A stretch of DNA of 64,000 nt from Bryum argenteum (lineage: Eukaryota; Streptophyta; Bryopsida; Bryales; Bryaceae). The notes under the pieces are model-generated. The model did not search any database, was not told the origin of the DNA, and saw only the letters and a program-made list of their open reading frames with translations. Every line of letters starts with the position of its first letter. Within the stretch, counting starts at the first letter, position 1. Location of the stretch: positions 7,582,012-7,646,011 of the forward strand of contig CM073330.1 of the NCBI GenBank assembly GCA_037043015.1, written 5' to 3'. The position numbers and the translations under genes are program-made. Shown here piece after piece: positions 51,601 to 64,000 of the stretch.

Positions 51601-54600
51601 GTGTTATGTCCATCGAGGCTTCTAATTGTGTTCATGTGTCATGTGTGTTATGCCCATTGAGGTATATATTATGAGTGCTTTTCTCTGTACTCATTTTGCG
51701 CCTGCCGAGGCTACACTTCATCGTGAACCGGTTTCAAGTGATTTTTTCTTTAATTTTCATCATGATTTCGATGATCGTATGTTCATAACCGACTCGGATA
51801 GCGAGGTTATTGTCTACGAACCTGCATGCTCAAAGCCAATCATATACTGCCACCTCGGCGAAACAAAACGACCAACCGGTTACGATTTTTCTTTGAACAA
51901 GAGGCTATCGGTGTTCTTGAAATAATCCATCCTAAAATCTAGATCATGGGTACATTGGATGTCAGCAATGGAAGCTTTCTTCTTACTGGATATTTATTGG
52001 TGCTGAGAAAATTTTGGCATTGTTACCTTCGAACTATTGAAGATGTCATATTTGAACCGTATTGCAACCCAGTGTGTTGAAGGTGATCGATATTGTGTAC
52101 GAGGCTAAGATCAATCTCCTTGGAATTTAAGGACTTGTACACTAGGAAATACCGGGAAATCTTTTACCGCGGCCCCTAACTTAGGGATTGCAAGCCCAAA
52201 TCAAAATCAAACTTGGTGAACAGCAAGCCGAAATCAAAATCGCACTTGGTGAGCAACCATTAGAGTGCAAATGAGGTTCAACTACAATTGCTCTTCGGAT
52301 AAAGCTTCTGAGTCCTTTCGATCATAAACAAAGTTCCACTTAAAAATGGTTGGGCGATAGCATTTCATCTCCATATCATTGTATTTCATTTCATGCATTT
52401 TATGTAAGAATCGGTGTAAGCTTCTACAAGGGATGAATCGACTAGAAACAGTTCGTGTACAAGTTGACTTCTCCGCGAGATGATACCCTATCGGTTTGTG
52501 GTGCAATCTTATTATGACGATTGAATAGTCATTCTTTGACTTTCGTCTGCATGAAGAAGCCACTGACCGATCTCGAATCGAATGGTAGAAACAGCATATT
52601 CAAAAGAAAAGAGCTTTCCATTCCTCTCTGTTGTCGACGAGATTTACTTCTCAACTGCACAATATTACTCCCCACCAGAATCTGACACAAAACAATGAAC
52701 AAGAAACCCCACCCCCAGAACAGGCATAGTAACGATCATCATCCACAAGAAATATCCACAAGAGATCAATTCCTGCGTGACATCCACTCAATTGATGAAC
52801 ACACATTTCTGAAGAATCTAATGCAACAATCAGATTCTCCGGCACAACAGTCAGATTCTTCGTATATTGAAGACGTCGAGACAAGTTCAAACTGTAAATT
52901 TAGATGATACCATTGTCCGAAAGTGGATGTGTGGATATATGGCTCTAAGAGAGAAGAGCTTCAGCTACTTTGCATACGTGAAACGATTTTCCCCTGAAAC
53001 GAGAACTGTACAACTTTTACTCAGAAGCCCTCCGCGGAGAGCCGAGGAAGCAATTTGGTGCTCATCAAAAAAATTCGGGCAAGAGCGGAGAAAAGCAACG
53101 TCCTTCTGTTCCGCTTTACAGCCTGCTAGCCGCAACACCGCCTTCAGAATCATTTCTATCCACCATGGCCGCACTCTCTTGATCTGTTTCGGGGGGTGCC
53201 GAAGCTGAGATATCTGCAGCCTCAACCAGGTGCCACTCGTCCGTAACTGCAGAAACCTCTGGCACATTCTCTTTTGCACCATCGTCCTCAGCGGCAACTG
53301 TAACCGAAGGTTGTGGTCCATCAACCTCCATAGGCTCCTCCTTGGATTCCGTGCTCACGGTGTCGACCATCTCTTCGTCAGCAGCAACTGCTGCAACGGC
53401 CCCCTTGATCTCAGCCTCCCCTGGACCGTCGCTGGACGTACTCGTAATCTCGGAATTTGAATCAGCATTCTCTCACCTTGGTGACTCCACGGGTTTCGAA
53501 TCTGCTTCCTTCGCTAACACTGGCTCTGGCGTCGCTGCTGGTACTGATGTAGTTCCAGGGTATGGTCCTGCCGATGGTGGAATGGTTGACGTCACCAACA
53601 ACAGCTGAAACCATTATATCAGTCGTCAATTCCCAGACGATGAAATAACATCACATTTCATAAAAGTGATGGAGAGGTCCGACTTCGATTCCTGTTAAGA
53701 AGGCCTTTCCTGGAGAAGCAGTTGATCTTACAGCTATACAACAGAGTATATGTAGCCATATTGATGAGAATTGGAGCAAGATCATGACTGGAGATATAGC
53801 AAGACTGTAGTGGGAGACTGATGAAGGATGTAACGGAGGGCTGAACTGAAAGTGGTAAGCAGTTTCTGCACATGTAAGCTAACATAATAGAATCTCTAAA
53901 GTGCATAGCAGGGAGGCCACTGCAGTTCTTTGAATCACAACGTAATCCCAGCACCTTATAGTTCTGTTGACTATTTTACATGTCGTCTTCCAGACAAAAA
54001 TGAAAGGTCCAAGGTGACAGAATGGCTGGAATCTGTCGGTGGATATGAATGCCTAGAAGGTCATAAAAATTCTTAATAGGACGTGTCCATGAAAATAATA
54101 CATTAACTAATGCTGGACCACAAGATGGGCAAGCTTACTATCAACGAAGCAGCAAAAGAAGAATAAGAGTAAACGATACAAACCTTCTCAATTGCGAGAG
54201 CCACTTTATCGAGGTTAGGATATCTGTCTCGAGGATTCAACAAAATCTGCTAACAAAACACTCGAGATTAGGATTTTGACCAATAAGCAACAGTACTCGT
54301 ACTTCAAGAGCATATTGACGCAACGATGTCAGAAAAATGAGTCATTCGCAAACGACCATGGTTACTTGAATAGCGTAGCTTATAGAAATGTGAGCCATTC
54401 CACTTTGAAAAACTAACACAAAATAGATGCCTTGACTAAGTCCTACCACGTGCACGAGAGTCTGCAGTTATCCTGGCTCACCTCACAAAGACGTTGAAGT
54501 GTAAAAGGTGCTCCGTCAGTGAACGACTTCAATCCTGTTCCCGCATCAAAACCTCGGCTTCAATCACCATGCGAAAATGCTTCTGAGGAGTAAACTCTAT

Positions 54601-57600
54601 CTTCAAGATTCAGCAGTGAAGTGAAAGAAACCTGTAGTGAGCCTGTCTTCGAGCTCCTGATAACTTTCGCCCGTTACAAGTGGTCTTGGAGGTCCAACTG
54701 CAACATCAATATGGCTTTTGTAATATTCTTGTAGTACCTGAATCGATACCCCATACCCAAGCACTTAATGAATGGCAGTGATTCTCTAAAGTAATCACAA
54801 ACAAGAATGAACTCCGTCAACCATCTACTTCAGACATGAAGAGGCTTTACCTGCTTGAGCCGGAAGTGTAGAATCGTGCAAAGCTCATTCCAGTTATGCC
54901 TGGACAAGGAAACCGATCAGTCTCTATTCCGTAACCTAATTTTACACACACACCTGTCGATCACCTGTCGCGTCCCGATGGCCACCATCTGCCGGTTGCG
55001 GAGACGTTTGTGTACGGATACAAGTTGCAATACTGTACGTCTACAGTTGCTTGCCATGTCATTCCTGGCAATATACTACATATATGTCGAGATGCTTTCT
55101 GTCTTAAAATCAGGAGGACCATACATTCATATTCTCTGCGATCGGGCTTCATGCCCCAGTATCCAAGGAATCGAACGAGCGGAAGCAATCATTCAGTCGA
55201 TTAGTGTTACTAAAGCTAGCTACTTGCCTTCGCATTAGTATCAGAACCCTTGTAAGGATCCGTTTAGATGAGTACATGGCGTCGGAACACACACAGGCTG
55301 CTGAAATAGCTAACGATGTGGAGATGGCAACAGGTGGCCACAATCATCGGAACTCAGAGGAAGAGATGAATCTTTTGCCGTCTCTTAAGAGGCCCTTCAA
55401 TAAGGTGATTCACGGCAGTCATGGTTCTGTTCGGTCTGTAAGAAATAAATGGAACGAGCTACATGCCCATGCTTGCTTGTTTGTTTCAGCTGCAGCAGTT
55501 TTAAGGACTTTGGTGATCCCGATTGGTTTTCTTACCTGATGCCTGCAGCGAAGACATGCACTGTCCCTGCCGTCTCGCCTAGCTGCCACGGAACATCAGC
55601 TGAGGAGCCACCGACAGCAAGGGGCGCCATCGACTGATGAGGTACGCTCTGTCAGCGCCAAATTAATGAAAGATTTGATGCTCTACAATGGCCACTCACG
55701 CCTCACAGTTATGAGAGGAGAACGAATCATTGAAGATAATCACTTAATTGTGTACATTCAGTATCAATGGCATGTTTTGAGATGCAGACTGATGTGTTCA
55801 ATCGTGATCTTCTTTCGGTAAATGTCGATCCTCGCAGGAAAATGAAAATCTAGACAGCCATGAGCAAGATGAGATTCAAGAGAGCCATGAGGAGAATGAG
55901 AACCTACCGAGACCCGAGGTCGTTGGGAAGAATTCGAAAAGTTACATAAGAATGGCGCACACAGCTCTGGAGAAACAACAAAATGCTCAAGGTGTAATTC
56001 TGGTTCTGCTGGCAGGTATGACGAGTGTGTCAATCCTGCAACCCCCCGGCTCCTTCGACTCCGAAGGCTACATACGCGATGTCGCACGGAATTACCTCCT
56101 GCTTGCCTCCATTTCGTTTGTGTTTGCGTGCTCTGGCTTGATCGCTCTCGTGGTAGGCTCCGCCACCTTGTATGACCCTGTGTTCTACGCCCCGGACACC
56201 TCGGATGGCATTGCAACCCCAAAAGAGATCATGATCATCGAGGACAATATATTTAGGGTGAATCGGTCGAAACTCTACCTGCTCTTCTCCCTCATATCTT
56301 GCGTCGGGGCTTTCTATGCTGGTGCGCTCGCAGTTTTAGGGGAATCGTCTACATGGCCGACTTTCATCATGTACTCGGTCGCTGTACTTGTCGTTTTTTC
56401 TGAACTCTGGAGTGGCAAGCGCCAAATGTTTTTATCCCTTAAAAGTCTTAAAAGTCTTGGCTAGCCTTCACTATGGTTCCACACTAGGTTCACTGATTCT
56501 ATCTTGTTGATAAAGTACCTATACTGAAATTGAGTTATAATCTCACTATGACTACATCCATTTTTACTTATGAGATTATGACTTTTTATGAAGAGTTTAT
56601 TGAAATAATGCTTAGAATGAGGTCAATTATGTTGCTACTTGCACACACTTGACTGTGAAGCTCCTTTTCACCTTGTTTACTTGCATGTTGTTGCCCCTAA
56701 TGGGATAGCAACTTTCAACTTTCCCCCAAAATGAGCGAGTTCTGAAGTGACCAACACCAACACCACGAGATAACAAACTAAAAAACTAGAGGTGAACCAC
56801 AACCTCATTAGGGTTCAAAAACAAAATCCCAACACAAAAGTGACCACTACCACAACCAAACAAAACAATTTAAACGCTTCACCTCAAAAACAACCGAGAC
56901 TCATGAACCCAGCTTCAAACAATCACACAAAAGTGACCACTACCACAACCAGTCCATTTTCAAGAGGCTCTGTCACACAAAATCTTCTCATTAAGACCAA
57001 CATGGCGATCTAAATCAAGGGACACATCCCAATCGTAAACTAAACCCAGCGCATGTACAGAGGGAGAGGTTGGGGGGGAGGCGACTAACAACCTCATAAA
57101 TTTCCCTTTTGAATTTTCCCTAATGCCAACCAATTCGACAAAAAAGTTGCAAACAAACCTCACTGATTTATCCATTAAATACCTGTACATAGAGAGCAAA
57201 GCTGATGTTTATTTCTCAGGAGCAAGACTAGTTCGTCGGAGACCATTGAGAAACTTCTGACCTCGAAGTGAAGGAGGCATGAAATCTGCAGGAGGTTGCT
57301 CAGGTTGTCGACCATATCCCATCTCCTTCATGAGTTGTGTCGGAGCATTTCGGAGATGCAAGGGCACAGGCTCGTTTTGCTTGGTGCCTTTCACTAGTCG
57401 CTGTGCGGCTTCAATGGCGTGGTACACCATCACTGACTTCGGTGCAAGGGCGAGATACGTCACGCACTGGGCCAGGTTTATGTTGCACTCTGGCATGCCG
57501 ATGCAGTGACACGCTTGGTAACATGCCACTGCCAAGACGAGTGCCTGTGGAATACTTAATTTCGAATTAAAAATTGTAATTATTGTGATTTGTCAAAATT

Positions 57601-60600
57601 CGTGTGTAGATCCCTATATTAGTGCATAGGAGATTCTATTTGTGAGTCATACATTCCCACTTTCAAGCAAGTGGAAAAGCTTTTGCATCTCCTAAATGGT
57701 CTACACCCCTATTTTAACCAAGGGGACCTCTCCATGGAATTTTAACTAGGGGACCTCTCCATGGAATTTGAAGGACTTGTACGCAAAAAATACCGGGCAC
57801 CCTCCCTCCATATTTCAAGAGTAATCCAGTCACCATGTAGTCAATCACTATGATCTGATTAGGATAGGATTTAGTCATGCAGTTAGTAGTAGAATCTGCT
57901 TCATAGACGGTGATACCAAAAAGACAAGGCCATTCATGCAGTTCGCGAGTCGGGTAGTGGTGAAGCTCCGGCAGCAGCTGGACCGTCTCCAACAGCTGGA
58001 CAGGTCCTCGAAAAGTTGGTGATTACAGGATCACGACGGAATCGTTTCCCATTCCAAGCTGCAACTTATGGCTGCAACTGCGTCACTGCTACTTCTTCAC
58101 GCCAGTAGACACACCAGGGGACCTTACTTCCCGCCCATACTAAAGGTCAAGTTTTGAGAGATCCTCTACACCGAATTCTAGCCCGTGTAAGCATACATAC
58201 AAGCAAAGGATTGAAATATGTCGGTTACCAACCTGAATGGTGGAACAAATCAATAAGCAACTCAATACAATATTTGATCGAATCACCTTGTCGGGCACGT
58301 TCAAAGACATCAAAAGCTTCGTCTCTTTCATAGAGCCCAGCTCAGAGCACGTACGGATCTATGTGAGGCTCTTTGAAACCCTCATTCCGCAATCCCATCT
58401 CTATCTCGCTCTCTCATACAGGATCCATGAATTTTATCTAGAGTACAAACGTGATTGATAGAACCCTACTAGTACGCAGGTGATCAGCTAGCTCTGTAAC
58501 ATCAACAAACTGAAAGCTGGTCTTCCTCGGAGATTGAGGCACGCTTGATAGACTGATCGCATGTATGATATATGCTCACTAGGAGCGAAAGTATAGCATC
58601 TTAATTTTTGATGCTCGAACACATGTCCGAACCAACACGTTCTCTCGAACGGCGACCAGCCCTCATACGTACTGTAGTGTGGCTTATGACCGTATACAGA
58701 CATCTCGGGTGAAGTGACTAGGAACAGTTGGTGTACTAGGTGACTTCCCAGCAAGATAATACCCTTTCAGTTTGTGGTGCAATCTTGATTCTGACGATTG
58801 AGTCGTCATTCCTTGACTCTCGTCTGCATGACGAAGCCACTGACCGATCCCGAATCAGATGGTAGGAACAGCATATTCAGAAGAAAAGGGCTTTCCATTC
58901 CTCTCTATGCTCGATGAGAATTTACTTCTTAACTGCACAGTATTACTCCACACCACAATCTGACCTCAAAACAATTTACAAGAATCCCCACTTCCATTCC
59001 CATGTCTTGTGCGAGAACAGGCATAGTAACGATCATCATCCACAAGAGATCAATTTCTGTATCAGTGCGTGACATCCACTCAATTGATGATCACACATTT
59101 CTGAAGAATCCAATGCAACAATCAGATATTCCGGCACAACAGTCAGATTCTTCGTATATTGAAGACATCGAGACAAGTTCAAACTGTAAATTTAAATGAT
59201 GCCATTGTCCGAAAGTGAATGTGTGGTTATATGGCTCTAAGAGTGAAGAGCTTCAGCTACTTTGCATACGTGAAACGATTTTCCCCTGAAACGAGAACTG
59301 TACAACTTTTACTCAGAAGCCCTCCGCGGAGAGCCGAGGAAGCAATTTGGTGCTCATCAAAAAAATTCGGGCAAGAGCGGAGAAAAGCAACGTCCTTCTG
59401 TTCCGCTTTACAGCCTGCTAGCCGCAACACCGCCTTCAGAATCATTTCTATCCACCATGGCCGCACTCTCTTGATCTGTTTCGGGGGGTGCCGAAGCTGA
59501 GATATCTGCAGCCTCAACCAGGTGCCACTCGTCCGTAACTGCAGAAACCTCTGGCACATTCTCTTTTGCACCATCATCCTCAGCGGCAACAGTAACCGAA
59601 GGTTGCGGTCCATCAACCTCCATAGGCTCCTCCTTGGATTCTGTGCTCACGGTGTCGACCATCTCTTCGTCAGCAGCAACTGCTGCAACGGCCCCCTTGA
59701 TCTCAGCCTCCCCTGGACCGTCGCTGGACGTACTCGTAATCTCGGAATTTGAATCGGCATTCTCTCGCCTTGGTGACTCCACGGGTTTCGAATCTGCTTC
59801 CTTCGCTAACACTGGCTCTGGCGTCGCTGCTGGTACTGATGTAGTTCCTGGGTATGGTCCTGCCGATGGTGGAATGGTTGACGTCACCAACAACAGCTGA
59901 AACCATTATATCAGTCGTCAATTCCCAGACGATGAAATAACATCACATTTCATAAAAGTGATGGAGAGGTCCGACTTCGATTCCTGTTAAGAAGGCCTTT
60001 CCTGGAGAAGCAGTTGATCTTACAGCTATACAACAGAGTATATGTAGCCATATTGATGAGAATTGGAGCAAGATCATGACTGGAGATATAGCAAGACTGT
60101 AGTGGGAGACTGATGAAGGATGTAACGGAGGGCTGAACTGAAAGTGGTAAGCAGTTTCTGCACATGTAAGCTATCATAATAGAATCTCTAAAATGCATAG
60201 CAGGGAGGCCACTGCAGTTCTTTGAATCACAACGTAATCCCAGCACCTTATAGTTCTGTTGACTATTTTACATGTCGTCTTCCAGACAAAAATAAAAGGT
60301 CCAAGGTGACAGAATGGCTGGAATCTGTCGGTGGATATGAATGCCTAGAAGGTCATAAAAATTCTTAATAGGAAGTGTCCATGAAAATAACACATTAACT
60401 AATGCTGGACCACAAGATGAGCAAGCTTACTATCAACGAAGCAGCAAAAAGAAGAATAAGAGTAAACGATACAAACCTTCTCAAATGCGAGAGCCACTTT
60501 ATCGAGGTTAGGATATCTGTCTCGAGGATTCAACAAAATCTGCTAACAAAACACTCGAGATTAGGATTTTGACCAATAAGCAACAGTACTCGTACTTCAA

Positions 60601-63600
60601 GAGCATATTGACGCAACGATGTCAGAAAACGAGTCATTCGCAAACGACCATGGCCGCTTGAATAGCGTAGCTTATAGAAATGTGAGCCATTCCACCTTGA
60701 CGAACTAACACAAATTAGATGCCTTGACTAAGTCCTACCACTTGCACGAGAGTCTGCTGCAGTTATCCTGGCTCACCTCACAAAGACGTTGAAGTGTAAA
60801 AGGTGCTCCGTCAGTGAACGACTTCAATCCTGTTCCCGCATCAAAACTTCGGCTTCAATCACCATACAAAATTGCTTCTGAGTAGTAAACTCTATCTTCA
60901 AGATTCAGCAGTGAAGTGAAAGAAACCTGTAGTGAGCCTGTCTTCGAGCTCCTGATAATTTTCGCCCGTTACAAGTGGTCTTGGAGGTCCAACTGCAACA
61001 TCGATATGGCCTTTGTAATAATCTTGTAGTACCTGAATCGATACGCCATACCCAAGCACTTAATGAATGGCAGTGATGCCCTAAATTAATCATAAACAAC
61101 AATAAGCTCCGTCGACCAGCTACTTCAGACGTGAAGAGGCTTTACCTGCTTGAGCCGGAAGTGTAGAAGCGTGCAAAGCTCATTCCAGTTATGCCTGGAC
61201 AAGGAAACCAATCAGTCTATATTCCGAAACCTAATTTTACACACACTCATTCAAGAATACCAAATGTCAAACTTACCAATACAATCCAGTCATGGCGGAA
61301 ACTTCCAAAATACTTCGGAGCTCGTCGGAAAATTCTCGGTTCGCTTCATCCTGCCTACAAATCTGTTCGTAAGCAACCAGCTACGAACCAGAGACAGAGA
61401 AGAGTTGCAAAATGAAAAGGGCAAATGCTGCTACTGCATCATTCCTATCAACGCTTTAGCACGCGGGCTTCGACAATGCCCTCGGTATATAGGATTCCTC
61501 GCACTTCAGAATGCCGATCGCGAGAAGTCGGTAACATGCTCATATTTGATTAAGTAGTTCTAAAAACTAGAAATCTTAATTAAATTTTCTGGAGCGACTT
61601 CGTAGACTTACTTGCAAAAAGCCGAAAGGGCGGTGGAGCTAGGCAAGTCGCGGAAGACCTCCATTGCTGCACCAAGGAGAAGCACAGCTATGGCGATGGA
61701 GCACTAGGGTTTGATGGTCTCCTTCATGGAGCCCCCATTTCCGTGTCATAAGGTCCTATTACCGATCCTTAAACCTCTTTTAGGTTATCTTTGTGAAAAA
61801 TTTGTTATGAAATTGGATGTGTTGGTGTTTCTAAAAGGGTCAAGTGCCAAAAGTATAAAGTACCGTCATAGCACGTTCGTTCATAATAATTTATCTTAAA
61901 AAAACGTAAAAAATTAGAAATTACAAGCCAAGAGGAACAAAAAGTTGGGAAATTATGAGTTACTGCAACAGTCAACTGGATGAGTTATGGCAATAGTTAG
62001 AGCCTCTAGTTTATCACTCTCCTTTGCATAGGATTTTCCAAAAAACTAAAGAACAAATTTCAAAAAGATCTATTTCTGCCAGACAAACCTTATTCTTTCA
62101 AAAAAAAAAAATATTCGTTTGTTGCGGACCGAACCTGCTATGCTGGTACGGTATAGTGAGTACGTTGAGAATCAATCTCCAAAGGTATTATGCACCTCCT
62201 TTAAAGTTTACTCTAGTGGGCCAATTTTGGTATTGGTCTAGTTTTGAGCACTTTAACTTTATGTTAGTTAGGAATATGGGTCATGCTACTCCAAATTTAC
62301 AATGTTGCCATTTATATGACTAGGTTACTTTGTTATAACATTTTATTCCAATAAGTTTTTTCACAACAAAATTTCTTCAGTATTTGGTGAAAAAAAAATT
62401 TAGTGAATGAAAAATGGTAGACTGATAGCTCATGAAACAAAAGGTTGTTCAAAGTACATATTTTGGGAACATGAATATCTAAGCTTAAGCTTATAATTGT
62501 AAGTTCAGATTATTATCCTAAATTCATCTCATTGTGTGATGCAAACTCTTGTTTTGAGCTATTTTTTCTCTTCTTTGACCATAAATAAATAATAGAAATA
62601 TAACATCAAATTGCAATGAACATGAATTTCACCAAAAAAACATCAATGTAATACCCTATAATTAAAGACTACATGCATTTAGACAAATATCAAGTCCCAA
62701 ATCTATAAATTATCTTTTGATTACAATAATAAGAATCATATTGTCCATCTTGTCCTCTTTTTTTTTTTTCTTTTTTTTTTCTTTTTTCCTCCATCCCTTC
62801 AAACAAGAATTATTCAAATGACCAAGAAACCATTTTATATAAAAAAATAATGATAAGTCATCTTGGTTATATAGTGATTCATTTGTACATATGATTCCAT
62901 ATTTGTGAAATCAAGAATTTTCCAAGTCTCATGAATTTCACTAATAAGTTCTTTATAAGGTTGAAGCATCAAACAAAAATTGCACTTTATTCATCAAAGT
63001 GAAGGCAAAATCATTCTTAACTCAAATTTCCCTATTTAACGGTCTTCAAAAAATTAACCCTTAAAGGTCTCAGCGTGCCGTGGCGACCAGTAGAATATGG
63101 TGTATTTTGGTTGTATTTGGAGTGAATGCACACCTTTAATGGGTTTGAGTTCAAAGAAGAAGTTGACATTTGATCTAATGCGGTTCTAGTGAGCTATTAC
63201 GATTCCAGTGTAGAGTTTCTTGTTGGTAGCAAATCCTAATTATACGACAGCGTACATACTATCCCCATGGGACTTTTAAGGGTTAAACATTAAAAACTTC
63301 CGTATCATAAAATATAACATACATGCATTGTACCAATTCTAATACCAAAAACCTTATCTTGAAGGGTACCCTCACATGAAGGGTGTCAACTTCGACATGC
63401 CCCTAGTCGTGGCTGCTTGCCCAATCGGTGGCGACTTCCGGGGATCTGTCCCCGCCGTCGGTGACGCCATCTTCTTGAAGGTGCAATGATCCCCAAACAT
63501 AGGCCCTTACCACACCATCAGCAGGCCGCCCCTGCCTGCTGCCGCTGCTACAGTGTTTCTCCTGAATATTCTCCACTTTTCTTCAATTGCCGGTCGACTT

Positions 63601-64000
63601 CCAGGCACTAGTAGTGCCTCGTAGTTTTCAAGTACCTCCCATGTGCCATGTCATTGCCATGTAGATCCCAAAGCAGCTTCCAAAGCAAACCCAAAGCTAA
63701 AAAGTTGCTCCATGTCACTCTTGCCACTCTCCCTACTTCCTCTCATGTGGCAACCACTTGCTAATTGGAACCAATACGGATCTTCCATCTCACTGCCTTT
63801 CCTCCCATGTGGTATGGCCCATAGAATACGATCTTCTGTACATTACACTAATGATCCTGAGCATTGTGTGGTTCGTGCTCCTTGCAGTTTGTGTTGCACA
63901 AGGGGTTGCCCTCGGGAGCGGATGATTCTCTGCCCTTTACAATGGACGTGATTATGCTGAATACGTTTGGCTCGAATGCTCGGGAGCGCACGGAAGGAGA

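Overview
The window is eukaryotic nuclear DNA, most likely from a seed-free land plant. A bryophyte, perhaps a liverwort, is my best guess; that is inference, not proof. The reasons are genes with many short GT-AG introns, a secreted-type two-exon polyphenol oxidase, plant-type genes (a four-exon RING-H2 ligase with an MGxxCCC start, a UBA-containing WRNIP1/MgsA AAA ATPase, PPP4R2), and an AT-rich background packed with small DNA transposons. There are no bacterial operons, CRISPR arrays or rRNA genes.

Layout. 0-3 kb: the end of a Tc1/mariner DD34E transposase, a tandem triplication, a Mutator-like MITE with a 9-bp duplication, and a pyrimidine-rich tract. 3-6 kb: TTAA-flanked MITEs. 6.2-8.1 kb: polyphenol oxidase with an apparent 1-nt frameshift. 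8.1-13.2 kb: repeats. 13.2-19.8 kb: an 18-exon gene for a 624-aa protein that I do not recognise, carrying three MITEs in its introns. 20.7-23.3 kb (minus): RING-H2 ligase. 24-28.4 kb: TTAA elements and a decayed RING gene; an intact paralogue lies at 31.7-32.1 kb. 29.2-30.5 kb: four-helix PGG-like membrane protein (PGG1). 35.3-39.7 kb: complete six-exon WRNIP1/MgsA-type ATPase (784 aa). 40.4-41.6 kb (minus): PGG2. 42-46.4 kb: foldback element and GC-rich repeats. 47-52 kb: a decayed tyrosine-recombinase gene of the DUF3504/Crypton type with AACCGGTT palindromes on both sides. 52.4-61.7 kb: a mosaic of segmental duplications holding a broken PPP4R2 copy, PGG3 with a copied WRNIP1 tail, and an intact seven-exon PPP4R2 gene. 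61.7-64 kb: no recognised gene.

The strongest finding is a family of at least 13 short elements (about 225-975 bp). Most begin CCCCTAA or CCCT, end in the inverse, and are flanked by TTAA. They have no transposase. Filled and empty copies of the same flanking sequence exist inside the window (3.5 kb versus 11.1 kb; 45.1 kb versus 58.3 kb), which shows directly that they insert at TTAA. The second theme is recent duplication: a WRNIP1-tail/PGG block is copied in inverted orientation and fused to a truncated PPP4R2 copy.

Exon models were worked out by hand from splice signals and reading-frame continuity. Family names rest on motif recognition, not database searches.
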